The notes: generated by a model not told the origin, from the letters alone. A DNA stretch of 64,000 bases from Streptosporangium brasiliense (GCF_030811595.1 NZ_JAUSRB010000002.1:2418001-2482000); one strand, 5' to 3'. Counted from the first letter of the stretch, positions 9,542 through 18,783 are shown. Made by a program: numbers and translations.

Positions 9542-10573
9542 GTGGCTACCCTTATGAAACGCATCCTGGCTGGCGGCGCGCTCGCCGGGGCTGTTCTTGC
9601 TCAGTCGTCTGTCCCAGCGAGTGCCGACACGGCGCCGGGCTGGCTGATGAATCAGGCGCATGCCCGCTATGAGGCAAATGACCCCTATTGCGGAAAGCTG
9701 GCATTCCTTCCCCTTGCGGCAGGGGTGTCCAGTGATTTCTGCAACGCCTCCCTCGGTTACTGGGAGAATCGCGCCACTTTCATTCCGGAGATCACCCAGG
9801 TCAGTGAGATCAGCTATGTGAAGCCGGCCACCGGCTCGGCTCCGCAGAGCTACATTCCGCTGTGCAGGTGGCTCCACCTGCCGCTGTTCCTCTGCGCGGT
9901 CCCCCCGGGCCCGGCCGGTCCCCAGGGTCCCGCCGGTCCGCAAGGTCCTGCCGGTCCCGCCGGTCCGCAAGGTCCCGAGGGTCCCGCCGGTCCGCAAGGT
10001 CCTGAGGGTCCTGCCGGTCCTGAGGGTCCTGCCGGTCCTGAGGGTCCTGCCGGTCCTGAGGGTCCTGCCGGTCCTGAGGGTCCTGCCGGTCCTGAGGGTC
10101 CCGCCGGTCCTGAGGGTCCCGCCGGACCTGAGGGTCCCCAAGGTCCGGAGGGACCGCAGGGCCCTGAAGGTCCGCAGGGTCCCGAGGGCCCCCAAGGACC
10201 TGAAGGTCCGCAGGGACCGGAAGGCCAGCAGGGTCCCGAGGGTCCTGAGGGTCCTGCCGGTCCTGAGGGTCCTGCCGGTCCTGAGGGCCCTGCCGGTCCT
10301 GAGGGTCCCGCTGGACCTGAGGGCCCCGCTGGACCTGAAGGCCCCGAGGGTCCTGCCGGTCCGGAGGGTCCCCAGGGTCCCGAAGGCCCGCAGGGGCCGG
10401 AAGGCCCGCAGGGGCCGGAAGGACCTCCCGGTCCTCCTGGAGCGGCTCAGCAGGTGCGCACCGTCTCCATCCGCCCTGCCGTCCCCACCCGTCCCGTCGT
10501 CCTGCAGGTCGTACCCCGCCCCGTCCTGCACGTCCTGCCGGCCTTCACGGCCTGCCAGAGCTGGTGCTTCTGA
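9542..10573 (+). CDS. Secreted collagen-like protein (Gly-Pro-Glu/Ala/Gln repeats)
   Basis: About 343 residues. An N-terminal signal peptide ([16 protein letters not shown], cleavage near ASA-DT) is followed by a globular domain of roughly 90 residues with several Cys. A Gly-X-Y tract of about 185 residues follows, in which X is nearly always Pro and Y is Glu, Ala or Gln. The tail ends TACQSWCF with two Cys. Bacterial collagen-like proteins form triple helices at the cell surface, and Pro in X with charged Y residues supports this without hydroxyproline. The GTG at 9542 follows AGGAGA by 11 bases; an ATG at 9554 is the alternative. The long antisense frame across the repeats is a compositional artefact. 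The gene stands alone, with a strong hairpin downstream. Confidence 0.88.
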   Translation: MATLMKRILAGGALAGAVLAQSSVPASADTAPGWLMNQAHARYEANDPYCGKLAFLPLAAGVSSDFCNASLGYWENRATFIPEITQVSEISYVKPATGSAPQSYIPLCRWLHLPLFLCAVPPGPAGPQGPAGPQGPAGPAGPQGPEGPAGPQGPEGPAGPEGPAGPEGPAGPEGPAGPEGPAGPEGPAGPEGPAGPEGPQGPEGPQGPEGPQGPEGPQGPEGPQGPEGQQGPEGPEGPAGPEGPAGPEGPAGPEGPAGPEGPAGPEGPEGPAGPEGPQGPEGPQGPEGPQGPEGPPGPPGAAQQVRTVSIRPAVPTRPVVLQVVPRPVLHVLPAFTACQSWCF

Positions 10574-10749
10574 TCCCCGCCGGAAGCGGGATCGGACTCC
10601 ACGCCCGGTGAAGACCGTGCCGGAGACCGCGCGGGCCGAGGGCCGGCCGGCGCGGTCGAACGGGACACGGGGACACCGGGGCACCGGTAGGGCAGACGTC
10701 CGGACCGGTGGGGCAGACGTTCGACAGGTGAAGCTCGGTAGGTGTAACA

Positions 10750-10787
10750 GGTGAGGGTGCGGGCCGGTCTCGGCCCGCACCTTCACC
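10750..10787. terminator. Strong bidirectional hairpin between collagen-like gene and secDF
   Basis: Two 17-base arms (10750-10766 and 10771-10787) pair with one mismatch around a GTCT loop. The core GTGCGGGCCG / CGGCCCGCAC is perfect. No U-tract follows, as is common in high-GC actinomycetes. Its position between convergent genes suits a shared terminator. The rest of the interval 10574-10873 holds no gene. Confidence 0.75.
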
Positions 10788-10873
10788 CGCCTGTGCCCTC
10801 CCCGGAGGGCCTGCCCCCGATCTCCCGAGGGGTCGCCCCGGAGGCGACGGCGGCCGATCCCGACCGGCCGCCG

Positions 10874-13138
10874 TCAGACCACGGCACCCGACCCCTCGCG
10901 AGGCCGGGGCGCGCTCCGGGGCCGCGGCGGCGGCGCGGAGCTGCGCTTCTCGAACTCCACCGCCAGCGGGGCGGCGACCAGCGCGGAGGACAGCGTGCCG
11001 GTGACGACGCCGATCAGCAGCGCCACCGCGAAGTCGGTCAGCGAGTCACCGCCGAGCACGGCCAGCGCGACCAGGATGAACAGCGCGCCCAGACCCGTGT
11101 TCACCGTACGGGGCAGGGTCTGCAGGATCGCGGTGTCGGTCACCTCCGCGAACGGCGTCCGGGGCCGCCGCGCCCACAGCTCGCGGACGCGGTCGAAGAC
11201 CACGACCTTGTCGTTGACCGAATAGCCGATCACGGTGAGCATCGCGGCCAGGAACACCCCGTCCACCGGCCTGCCCAGCCACGCGAACGCGCCGACCACG
11301 ACCGACGCGTCCACGACCAGGGCCAGCACCGTCGCCAGGCCGAACGTCCAGCGGAAGCGGAAGGCCAGGTAGCCGAGCTGCGCGGCGAGCGCCACACCCA
11401 GCGCGATCAGCGCGTTGCGGCGCAGTTCCTCGCCCAGGCTCGGCCCGATGAGCTCGTCGCGCTCCTTGGCGATCGGCCCGGCCCCGCTCTCCAGCGCCGT
11501 CTCGATCCTCGCCAGGTCGGCGTCGCCGATGCGGCCGGTCCGCACCGAGACGTCCTCGCCCGACGCCTGCACCACCGCGTCCGGGAACCCGGCCCCGGCG
11601 ACCAGGTCGCGGGCGGCGTCCGCGCTGATCGGGACGCCGGTGGAGTACTCCACCAGCCGGCCGCCGGTGAACTCCACCCCGAAGCTGATCCCCCGCACCG
11701 CCACCCCGGCCACGGCCCCGGCCAGCAGCACGCAGGTGACCGTGTAATACACCGCGCGGTGGCGCATCAGGCGCGGTCCGCGCGCGTTCAGCCAGGTCCG
11801 GACGCGTCCGATGCCGGACAGTCCGGTCAGCCCCGGCCGCCTCGCCACCGCCGGCCGCCGCACCGCCCACTCGGCCAGCACGCGGGTGACGACCATCGCG
11901 GTGACCAGTGAGGCGACCACACCGATGCTCAGCGTGACGCCGAAGCCGCGCACCGGTCCCGAGGCCAGGAAGAACAGCAGTCCCGCCGCGAGCAGGGTGG
12001 TGATGTTGGAGTCCGCCACCGCGCTCCAGGCGTTGCGGAAGCCCTTCTCCAGTGCCGGCCGGAGCCTCGGCCCGGCGGCGTACTCCTCCCTGGCGCGCTC
12101 GAAGACCAGCACGTTGGCGTCCACCGCCATGCCGATCGCGAGGACGAAACCCGCCAGTCCCGGCAGGGTGAGCGTGGCGCCGAGCGCCACCAGCGCCGCG
12201 TAGGAGACGAGCGCGTAGCAGGCCAGGGCGATGGCGGCGATGAAGCCCACCAGCCGGTAGGTCACCACGATGAACAGGGCGGTGAGCAGCACGCCGATGA
12301 CGGCCGCCTGGGCGCTGGCCGCGATCGCGGCCGCGCCGAGCGTCGGGCCGACGATCCGCTGCTCGACGATCTCGACGGGCACCGGCAGCGAGCCGCCCTT
12401 GATCAGCGCGGCCAGGTCCGCCGCCTCCTCGGCGGTGAAGGAGCCGGTGATCTGCGTGGAGTCGCCCGGCAGGCCCACCTCGCAGGCCACGCCCTCGTTC
12501 ACCTGGGGCGATACGACGATCTTGGAGTCGAGCATGATGGCGACCCGCCGCTTCGGGTCGCCCACCGGGTTGCAGGCGGCCTCACCGGTCAGCTCGGCCC
12601 ACGCCCGGCGGCCCCCCTCACGCAGGTCCACGGTGACGTACCAGCCGCTGCCCTGCTGGGGGTCGATCCCGGCCTGGGCGTCCCCGACACCGTCCCCGGT
12701 GAGCCGGGCCGGGCCGATGAGCAGCTTGACGCCGTCCTCGTCGGCGACGACCTGTTCGCCGGACTTGGGCGAGGTCGCCGCGTCGGCCAGGGCGACGACG
12801 GGGTGGAAGGTGAGCTGGGCGGTCTTGCCGATGACCTCGGCGGCCTTGGTCGGGTCCTGCACGCCGGGCAGTTCCACGATGATGCGCCGCTCGCCGGAGC
12901 GGGCCAGTGGCGCGTCCGCCACGCCCAGGGCGTCGGCGCGGCGGCGGAGCACCTCAAGGGTGCGGTCGGTGGCCTCGGCGTCGGCCTTGACGGTCGGGGA
13001 GTCCCTGGTCTCCAGGACGATCTGGGTGCCGCCGCGCAGGTCGAGACCGAGGCGCGGGGACATGGTCAACGCGATGACGAGTGAGACGGCGATGACGGCG
13101 AACGCCGTCACCGCGCGCACCACGGGGGCACGCGACAT
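10874..13138 (-). CDS. secDF: Fused protein-export membrane protein SecDF
   Basis: A 754-residue fusion of SecD and SecF, the proton-driven RND-type accessory that pulls secreted proteins out of SecYEG. The SecD half opens with one membrane segment and GLDLRGGTQIVLE, followed by a periplasmic domain and five membrane segments ending in the conserved VLAIGMAVDANVLVFER region. The SecF half begins near FGVEFTGG and carries VIGYSVNDKVVVFDR. The ATG at 13138 follows GTGGAGG. Most actinobacteria encode separate secD and secF beside yajC and ruvB, and neither neighbour is present here, so this is probably an additional copy. It may serve particular secreted products; the gene immediately upstream on the same strand encodes a small membrane or exported protein. 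Confidence 0.93.
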   Translation of the reverse strand: MSRAPVVRAVTAFAVIAVSLVIALTMSPRLGLDLRGGTQIVLETRDSPTVKADAEATDRTLEVLRRRADALGVADAPLARSGERRIIVELPGVQDPTKAAEVIGKTAQLTFHPVVALADAATSPKSGEQVVADEDGVKLLIGPARLTGDGVGDAQAGIDPQQGSGWYVTVDLREGGRRAWAELTGEAACNPVGDPKRRVAIMLDSKIVVSPQVNEGVACEVGLPGDSTQITGSFTAEEAADLAALIKGGSLPVPVEIVEQRIVGPTLGAAAIAASAQAAVIGVLLTALFIVVTYRLVGFIAAIALACYALVSYAALVALGATLTLPGLAGFVLAIGMAVDANVLVFERAREEYAAGPRLRPALEKGFRNAWSAVADSNITTLLAAGLLFFLASGPVRGFGVTLSIGVVASLVTAMVVTRVLAEWAVRRPAVARRPGLTGLSGIGRVRTWLNARGPRLMRHRAVYYTVTCVLLAGAVAGVAVRGISFGVEFTGGRLVEYSTGVPISADAARDLVAGAGFPDAVVQASGEDVSVRTGRIGDADLARIETALESGAGPIAKERDELIGPSLGEELRRNALIALGVALAAQLGYLAFRFRWTFGLATVLALVVDASVVVGAFAWLGRPVDGVFLAAMLTVIGYSVNDKVVVFDRVRELWARRPRTPFAEVTDTAILQTLPRTVNTGLGALFILVALAVLGGDSLTDFAVALLIGVVTGTLSSALVAAPLAVEFEKRSSAPPPRPRSAPRPREGSGAVV

Positions 13139-13229
13139 GGAAGCCTCCACAGGCTTGGGGAATGGTGTCCGGGTACGGCGAAGCACCCGTGGCCGGCGCG
13201 GAGTGTCCGCGACCCGGCTACGAGGTGCT

Positions 13230-13637
13230 TCAGACGCCTGTGGAGGGTGGTGCCCGAGCGGGCCTGACCAGCAGGGCCGCGAGCGGGCGTGGATCGTCGG
13301 CGCCGGCCGGGCGCGGGCCGGAGCCGGAGGCGGGGGGCAGGTGCCGGGCGGCCGGGCCGGCCACGGCCGGGTGGCCGCCCCCGGCTCCGGTCCCGGCGTG
13401 GCCCGTGGTGAGCAGGTGCTGCTCCCCGCCGGGGAGAACCTGGTGGGACCGCGGCCGGCGCTCCCCGCCGGGGCGGGCCTCGCGCAACAGCGGCCGGTGC
13501 TCCCCGGCGACCGAGATGACGCCGGCGTGTCCCAGGAGGGCGGTGACGCCGCCCGCGTGCGTCCCGCCGGCGACGAGCAGCGGGAACAGGAGGGCGAGCA
13601 GCCAGCCGAACGGCGCTCCGCGCCTCGACTGCCGCAT
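13230..13637 (-). CDS. Small hypothetical exported or membrane protein
   Basis: An unrecognised 135-residue protein. The N-terminus MRQSRRGAPFGWLLALLFPL has two to three Arg before a hydrophobic helix, as in a signal peptide or anchor; the rest is rich in Pro, Gly, Ala and Arg. The ATG at 13637 is chosen because GGAGGA lies three bases upstream; the longer frame upstream is Arg/Pro-rich and not protein-like. It sits 91 bases ahead of secDF on the same strand and could be co-transcribed. The C-terminal half looks compositional and may not be folded. Confidence 0.5.
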   Translation of the reverse strand: MRQSRRGAPFGWLLALLFPLLVAGGTHAGGVTALLGHAGVISVAGEHRPLLREARPGGERRPRSHQVLPGGEQHLLTTGHAGTGAGGGHPAVAGPAARHLPPASGSGPRPAGADDPRPLAALLVRPARAPPSTGV

Positions 13638-13780
13638 GTTCTCCTCCAGGGTGTCGCTCCCACCGTAGCCCCTCGGCGGCGGGTGTGGCCGGTGCCCGGA
13701 CGGGGAGCACGGGCCCCTCCTCCGGCGAGGCGCGTGCGCGATCCTCCGGTAAACGGCCCGCACGCGGGTAGTGCGTCGGC

Positions 13781-15439
13781 ATGCGACTGACCTACACAGC
13801 TGATCTGTGGTGGAAGAACGCGGTGGTCTACTGCCTGGACGTCGAGACCTACAAGGACGGCAACGGTGACGGCATCGGGGACTTCCGCGGCCTCACCCAG
13901 CAGATCGACCACCTGGACCGGCTCGGGGTGACCTGCATCTGGCTGATGCCGTTCTTCCCGACCCCCAACCGTGACGACGGCTACGACATCACGGACTTCT
14001 ACTCCGTCGACCCTCGCCTGGGCACCCTCGGCGACTTCGTGGAGTTCATGCGCACCGCCAGGGACCGGGGCATCCGGGTGATCGCCGACCTGGTGGTCAA
14101 CCACACCTCCGACGAGCACCCCTGGTTCAAGGAGGCGCGCTCCAGCCGGGACTCCGCCAAGCGGGACTGGTACGTCTGGCAGGACGACCCCGACCCGGTC
14201 GATCCCAAGGCCATCGTCTTCCCCGACAAGGAGGACAGCATTTGGGAGCTGGACGAGAAGACGGGCCAGTACTACCTGCACAGCTTCTACCGCTTCCAGC
14301 CCGACCTGAACGTCGACAACCCCGAGGTCCGCGACGAGATCGCGCGCATCCTCGGGTTCTGGATGGAGCTGGGGCTGTCCGGCTTCCGGGTGGACGCGGT
14401 GCCGTTCCTGATCGAGGGCCTCGGTGGTGATCCGCACGAGTTCCTCGCCGACCTGCGCGCGTTCATGAACCGTCGTGACGGCAGTTCGATCCTGCTGGGC
14501 GAGGTGAACCTGCCCTACCCGGACCTGATGAAGTATTTCGGCAACGGCAACGGCGACCAGGTCACCATGTGCTTCGACTTCATCGGCATGCAGCGGTTCC
14601 ATCTGTCGATGGCCCGGCAGGACCCGCGGGCGCTCGCCGAGTCCCTGCGCGAGCGGCCCGACCCGCCAGACGACTCCCACTGGGCCACCTTCGTCCGCAA
14701 CCACGACGAGCTGACCCTGGACAAGCTCACCGACGCCGAGCGCCAGGAGGTCTTCGACGCCTTCGGGCCAGAGAAGGACATGCAGGTCTTCGGCCGCGGC
14801 CTGCGCCGCCGGCTGCCCCCGATGCTCGACGGCGACCCGCGGCGCCTCAAGCTGGCCTACAGCGTCCTGTTCTCCCTGCCGGGCACGCCGGTGCTCTTCT
14901 ACGGTGAGGAGATCGGCCTGGGCGAGAACCTCGGGGCCGAGGGCCGGATGGCGGTCCGGATCCCGATGCAGTGGTCCCGCTCCGGAGGGTTCTCACCCGA
15001 CCCGAAGACCCTCGTCGCCTCTCCCGACGGCGAGTACGGCCCGCGGAAGGTCAACGTGGAGGACCAGCGGCGTGACCCTGACTCGTTGCTGAGATGGGTC
15101 ACCATGCTGGTCGAGCGCTACCGGGAGTCGCCGGAGCTGGCCTGGGGCCGCTACGAGGTGCTGGACGCCGGGGACGCGGCCGTGCTGGCCCATCGGGCCG
15201 ACGCCGAGGGCGGCACCGTGATCGCCGTCCACAACTTCGCCGACCGTGAGGCGCGGGTGGAGCTCGTGCTGCGCGATCTCGGCCACTGCGAGCTGCTGAC
15301 CGACCTACTGGTGGACGGCAGCCTCGAACTGCCCCCGGACGGCCGGGTGACGTTCGGCCTCGAGCCGTACGGCACCCGCTGGCTGCGCGCCGCCGTCCCC
15401 GACGCGCCCCTGGAGAGCACCTCGGCCAAGAGCCACTAG
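13781..15439 (+). CDS. GH13 alpha-amylase-family enzyme, trehalose synthase-like
   Basis: A 552-residue (beta/alpha)8 glycosidase. It opens with WWKNAVVYCLDVETYKDGNG, the TreS/alpha-glucosidase start. The catalytic residues are the nucleophile Asp205 in FRVDAVP, the acid Glu241 in LLGEVN and Asp309 in VRNHDE, with the conserved VNHTSDEHPWF region near 106. The family includes maltose-trehalose interconverting trehalose synthase (GH13_16) and alpha-glucosidases. Length and opening favour a TreS-like enzyme, but no maltokinase domain or neighbouring pep2/glgE is present, so substrate is uncertain. No signal peptide: cytoplasmic. The ATG at 13781 lacks a clear ribosome binding site. The final 15 residues are poorly conserved in appearance. 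Confidence 0.85.
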   Translation: MRLTYTADLWWKNAVVYCLDVETYKDGNGDGIGDFRGLTQQIDHLDRLGVTCIWLMPFFPTPNRDDGYDITDFYSVDPRLGTLGDFVEFMRTARDRGIRVIADLVVNHTSDEHPWFKEARSSRDSAKRDWYVWQDDPDPVDPKAIVFPDKEDSIWELDEKTGQYYLHSFYRFQPDLNVDNPEVRDEIARILGFWMELGLSGFRVDAVPFLIEGLGGDPHEFLADLRAFMNRRDGSSILLGEVNLPYPDLMKYFGNGNGDQVTMCFDFIGMQRFHLSMARQDPRALAESLRERPDPPDDSHWATFVRNHDELTLDKLTDAERQEVFDAFGPEKDMQVFGRGLRRRLPPMLDGDPRRLKLAYSVLFSLPGTPVLFYGEEIGLGENLGAEGRMAVRIPMQWSRSGGFSPDPKTLVASPDGEYGPRKVNVEDQRRDPDSLLRWVTMLVERYRESPELAWGRYEVLDAGDAAVLAHRADAEGGTVIAVHNFADREARVELVLRDLGHCELLTDLLVDGSLELPPDGRVTFGLEPYGTRWLRAAVPDAPLESTSAKSH

Positions 15440-15527
15440 GGTTTGCGGCCCGCCGAGCTCACCGAGCTGATCCGGGAGTTCGTCGGAACCCCCGGGGAGC
15501 TCTCCGGAGGTGGGGGGCGGGTCCAGG

Positions 15528-15929
15528 TCAGCTCTCCTCGGGGCCCAGCTCGGTGAAGAGCGTGAGCTGGAGCCCGGCCGGGCCTTCGAGGCGGGAGTTG
15601 AGGGAGTTCCACGGGGTGCGGACGGGCTCGGCGATCACTTTGGCCCCGGCCCCGGCCAGCTCCGCGGTGGTGGCGGACGAGTCGTCCACCTCGAAGGCCA
15701 CCCGGATGTGCCCGGCCACCCGCTGCCCCACCTCGACCTGGTCGATGAAATCGGCCTGTGCCGGGTCGGCGATCTCCAAGGTGGCCCGGCCCGCCTCCAG
15801 GATCGTCACCCGGCCGTCGGGGGAGGAGAAGGCGGCCCGCTCGGGCAGGCCCAGCACATCGCGGTAGAACCGCAGTGCCTCCTCGTAGTCGGCGGCGGTG
15901 ACGACCAGGCGCAGCTCTCGGACGGTCAT
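15528..15929 (-). CDS. VOC superfamily protein (glyoxalase/bleomycin-resistance-like)
   Basis: A 133-residue protein with the paired beta-alpha-beta-beta-beta modules of the vicinal oxygen chelate fold. The opening LVVTAADYEEALRFYRDVLG and the later VAFEVDD segment are typical of glyoxalase-like proteins. Family members bind a metal and act as lyases, dioxygenases or drug-sequestering proteins; the substrate cannot be assigned. The ATG at 15929 follows GAGGAG; an in-frame upstream start would add 13 unconserved residues. It is monocistronic, facing the GH13 gene. Confidence 0.82.
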   Translation of the reverse strand: MTVRELRLVVTAADYEEALRFYRDVLGLPERAAFSSPDGRVTILEAGRATLEIADPAQADFIDQVEVGQRVAGHIRVAFEVDDSSATTAELAGAGAKVIAEPVRTPWNSLNSRLEGPAGLQLTLFTELGPEES

Positions 15930-16082
15930 GACGGCTCCTCGGACAGTCGGTGGTTCCCTGCCGGGCACAGCGTGATCGCCATACTTGACATTCCCGGCAT
16001 CTCGCCCGTCAGTGACGGATCTCGCCCACCCCTCCGACGGAGCTCAACCGTCCGCCGGCGCATCACGCCCGGCCACGGCGGA

Positions 16083-16439
16083 TCACGGCCGGTGCGGGCG
16101 GTCGTGGCGCGGATCCCTCCTGGTCTTGAGCTTGTCCAGCTGATGGATCGTGTCGTCGCGGACCTCGGTCAGCGCGGTGGACAGCTCCTGCTCGGTCGAG
16201 GTGGCCACCAGGGGCTCGGCGCCGGCGAGCCGGCATTCGAGGGTCACCTTCTGCTCCGCCCGGCCACGGTTCTTGACGCTCAGCCGCAGGTCCACCGAGT
16301 CGCTGGGATGGGAGCGCAGCCGTTTCCCCAGCGAGGCGAGCCGTTCGAGGACCTGGGGGTGGTCGTCCTCGGTGAAGCCCGTGCCGAGCGTGAGCCGCTC
16401 GCTGAGGACGTCCGGCTGCCCGTCACCCGTGTCTGCCAT
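16083..16439 (-). CDS. Short HPF/S30AE-like ribosome-associated protein
   Basis: A 118-residue protein whose pattern matches the N-terminal S30AE fold of hibernation factors. It has VDLRLSVKNRGRAEQKVTLE, then a LAGAEPLVATSTEQELSTAL strand-helix, and a basic end HQLDKLKTRRDPR. Long HPF of actinobacteria is about 200-230 residues with a C-terminal dimerisation domain, absent here, so this is a short-form or divergent relative. Such proteins bind the 30S decoding centre in dormancy. The ATG at 16439 is chosen over a GTG nine bases upstream because GAAGGGG then lies at proper distance. An 18-base palindrome lies just upstream. Function is inferred from overall pattern only. Confidence 0.6.
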   Translation of the reverse strand: MADTGDGQPDVLSERLTLGTGFTEDDHPQVLERLASLGKRLRSHPSDSVDLRLSVKNRGRAEQKVTLECRLAGAEPLVATSTEQELSTALTEVRDDTIHQLDKLKTRRDPRHDRPHRP

Positions 16440-16461
16440 CGCCCGCACCCCTTCGATGAAA

Positions 16462-16479
16462 TGTAGTCATAACACTACA
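16462..16479. promoter_or_regulatory. 18-bp palindromic operator candidate upstream of HPF-like gene
   Basis: TGTAGT and ACTACA form perfect 6-base arms around CATAAC. The site is centred about 31 bases before the ATG of the HPF-like gene, in a locally AT-rich patch that is the likely promoter. The regulator is not identifiable here. The rest of the gap up to 16728 shows no gene. Confidence 0.55.
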
Positions 16480-16728
16480 ATCAGCAACCGAAGTGCCTCT
16501 GGCTGGCATCGTCCCGAGGTGTCGACTCCCTACCGGGGCGCGTTGCCCGGCCGGGAGAGAGCCGACGGAGGTCGGCCGTCTCCTCGCAGCCGCCGGGCCG
16601 GCGCCCTCCGGACGGAGGCGCTGAGCGCGATCAGCCGGAGGCGGGCGTCGGAGAGGCGTGCCCCCTCCGGGCCGGCGTAGCGGACGGAGGAGGCCGGACA
16701 GGCGGGCGGCGGAGGATCCCGCGGGCCG

Positions 16729-17412
16729 TCACTCCTGGTCGTCCAGGAGTCCGGCGTCGTGGACCAGCAGCGCGATCTGGACGCGGTTGTTGAGGCCCAG
16801 CTTGGTGAGGATGCCGGAGACGTGAGTCTTGACCGTGGGGACGCTGAGGTAGAGCAGAGCCGCGATCTCGGCGTTGGACCTGCCGTGGCCGAGGGCCACG
16901 GCGACCTCGCGCTCGCGGTCGTTCAGCAGTGCCAGGCGGTCCCCGGCACGGGTGCGACGCCGGTCGCGGCCGGAGTCGGCGACCCGGGCGATGAGGCGCC
17001 GGGTGACCGCCGGGGACAGCACGGGGTAGCCCTGGGCGACCTGGCGCACCGCGGTCACGATCTCGTCGGGTGGGGTGTCCTTGAGGAGGAACCCGGCGGC
17101 TCCGGCGCGCAGGGCACGCAGGACGTGGTCGTCGGCGTCGAAGGTGGTCAGCACGATGACCTCCGGCGCGCCCGGACGGGCGCGCAGGGCCTCGGTGGCG
17201 GCCAGCCCGTCCATCACGGGCATCCGGATGTCCATCAGGACCACGTCGGGGGCGTGCCGATCGACCAGGGGCAGCACCTGGGTGCCGTCACCGGCCTGGG
17301 CCACCACGCGGATGTCGGGAGCGCCGCCCAGCATCATCACCAGGCCGGTGCGGACCAGCGGGTCGTCGTCGACGATGAGCACGCCGACCGTCCACGGCTC
17401 TGATGCGGTCAT
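16729..17412 (-). CDS. NarL/LuxR-family response regulator
   Basis: A 227-residue protein with an N-terminal receiver: acidic pocket DDD at about 14-16, phospho-acceptor Asp in VVLMDIRMP, Thr in VLTTFD and Lys in LLKDTPP. A C-terminal LuxR-type HTH (LNDREREVAVALGHGRSNAEI) follows. Phosphorylation by the upstream kinase should promote DNA binding. Its ATG overlaps the kinase stop (ATGA), so the pair is one translational unit. No flanking transporter or target is evident. Confidence 0.92.
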   Translation of the reverse strand: MTASEPWTVGVLIVDDDPLVRTGLVMMLGGAPDIRVVAQAGDGTQVLPLVDRHAPDVVLMDIRMPVMDGLAATEALRARPGAPEVIVLTTFDADDHVLRALRAGAAGFLLKDTPPDEIVTAVRQVAQGYPVLSPAVTRRLIARVADSGRDRRRTRAGDRLALLNDREREVAVALGHGRSNAEIAALLYLSVPTVKTHVSGILTKLGLNNRVQIALLVHDAGLLDDQE

Positions 17413-18605
17413 GGCGGCCAGGGTAGCCAGGCCGCCAGCCGCCAGCCACCCGCGGCGGTGGGCCCGTGTTCCAGGCGCCCGCCGGCCAGGGCGACGCGTT
17501 CGGCGAGGCCGACGAGGCCCTGACCGGACCCCGCGGCGGGCGCGGGCGCGGCGGTGGTGTCGGTCATGGGCGCGGGTGTGGTGGCAGCGGCGGCGGGGGC
17601 GGTGTTGCGCACCTCGACGGTCACCCCTCGGCCCGGCGCCCCCGCCACGTGTATGCGCACCTCGGCCGCCGGGGCGTGCTTGCGGGCGTTGGTCAGGGCT
17701 TCCTGCACGATCCGGTAGGCGGTGCGGCCCACCCGGTCGGGGACGGTCCCGGTGAGCTCCTCCCACAGGTCCACCCGCATCCCGGCCCGGCCCGACTCGG
17801 CGGTGAGCTGCCGGACGTCGGCGAGGGTGGGCTGGGGCAGCTCGCCGACCGGGGCGCGGAGAACGCCGATGACCTCGCGCAGGTCCTGCAGCGCCTGGTG
17901 GGCGCTCTCCCGGATCACCTTGGCCGCGCGGGCGACGTCCTCGGCAGGGGCGCCGGGGTGGTACTCCAGCGCGCCGGCATGCACGCTCAGCAACGAAAGC
18001 CGGTGGCCGAGCACGTCGTGGATCTCCCGGGCGATCCGCTCGCGGGCGTGGAGCTGGGCCTGCTCGGCGCGTAGGTGGGCCTCGGTCTCGGCGCGGGCCG
18101 CGCGGTCGCGCAGCGACAGCACGAGCCGGCGCCGGTGATGGATGAACAGGCCCCAGCCGACCGCGGCGCCCTGGATCGTGACGCCCAGCAGTAGCACCAG
18201 GACACCGGGCGTGCCGGGTTCGGGGCGGAGCACGACGTAGCCGAGCGCGGTGAGCATGCTGAGCGCGAAGATGGCCGCCGTGGTCCGCGGAGAACGGTGC
18301 ACCGCGACCGTGAACAGCGCCACCAGCATCGCGCCGGCCACCAGCTCGGAGAACGTCGACAGGGCGACCAGCACCAAGGCGAGCTCGACCGGCCGGCCGC
18401 GGCGCAGCCACAGCGCGACGCAGCCCAGCACACCGGTGAGCTGGTCAAGGCCGAACAGCCAGCTCGGTCCCGGCAGGGGGAGCGCCTCCAGCCGCGTGGC
18501 GGACATCAGGACCCCGTAGAGCGCCGCGAGCAGGAACAGGCCGGTGTCCACGACCCAGTCGCGGAGGCCGCGCCGGCGCGTGGACGCAGTCGCAGATCCG
18601 TTCAT
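17409..18605 (-). CDS. DesK/NarX-type sensor histidine kinase
   Basis: A 398-residue kinase with four to six N-terminal membrane segments (about 15-150), then a HisKA_3 dimerisation helix with phospho-acceptor His in REIHDVLGHRL. A compact HATPase with an N-box (VQEALTNARKHA) and the end motif GLVGLAERV closes it. The membrane region has almost no extracytoplasmic loop, suggesting it senses a membrane or intramembrane signal. It forms a pair with the downstream response regulator through a four-base overlap. The ATG at 18605 has GGGAAG immediately upstream. Confidence 0.92.
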   Translation of the reverse strand: MNGSATASTRRRGLRDWVVDTGLFLLAALYGVLMSATRLEALPLPGPSWLFGLDQLTGVLGCVALWLRRGRPVELALVLVALSTFSELVAGAMLVALFTVAVHRSPRTTAAIFALSMLTALGYVVLRPEPGTPGVLVLLLGVTIQGAAVGWGLFIHHRRRLVLSLRDRAARAETEAHLRAEQAQLHARERIAREIHDVLGHRLSLLSVHAGALEYHPGAPAEDVARAAKVIRESAHQALQDLREVIGVLRAPVGELPQPTLADVRQLTAESGRAGMRVDLWEELTGTVPDRVGRTAYRIVQEALTNARKHAPAAEVRIHVAGAPGRGVTVEVRNTAPAAAATTPAPMTDTTAAPAPAAGSGQGLVGLAERVALAGGRLEHGPTAAGGWRLAAWLPWPP

Positions 18606-18783
18606 TCTTCCCGAGCCTAGGGCTTCGAGGAGAGGCCGGTCCGCCGCGAGCAGCGGGCGATACCGAAGTCGCGGCGGGCGATACTTCCGTCGGCCACGGC
18701 GCCCAGGGGCGGCGACATCGGTCGAGGCGGAGGATCCCGATGACCGATCCGTCTCGGGGGGCGACGGTCCCTAGCGTTCGATC

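Noticed and set aside
8990..10786. Long minus-strand frame through the collagen repeats, rich in LRTGRT units
   Set aside because: It is the antisense image of Gly-Pro-Glu/Ala codons; no domain, start signal or plausible protein.
13139..14704. N-terminal extension of SecDF through the GH13 gene
   Set aside because: It reads antisense to GH13; SecDF begins at ATG 13138 after GTGGAGG.
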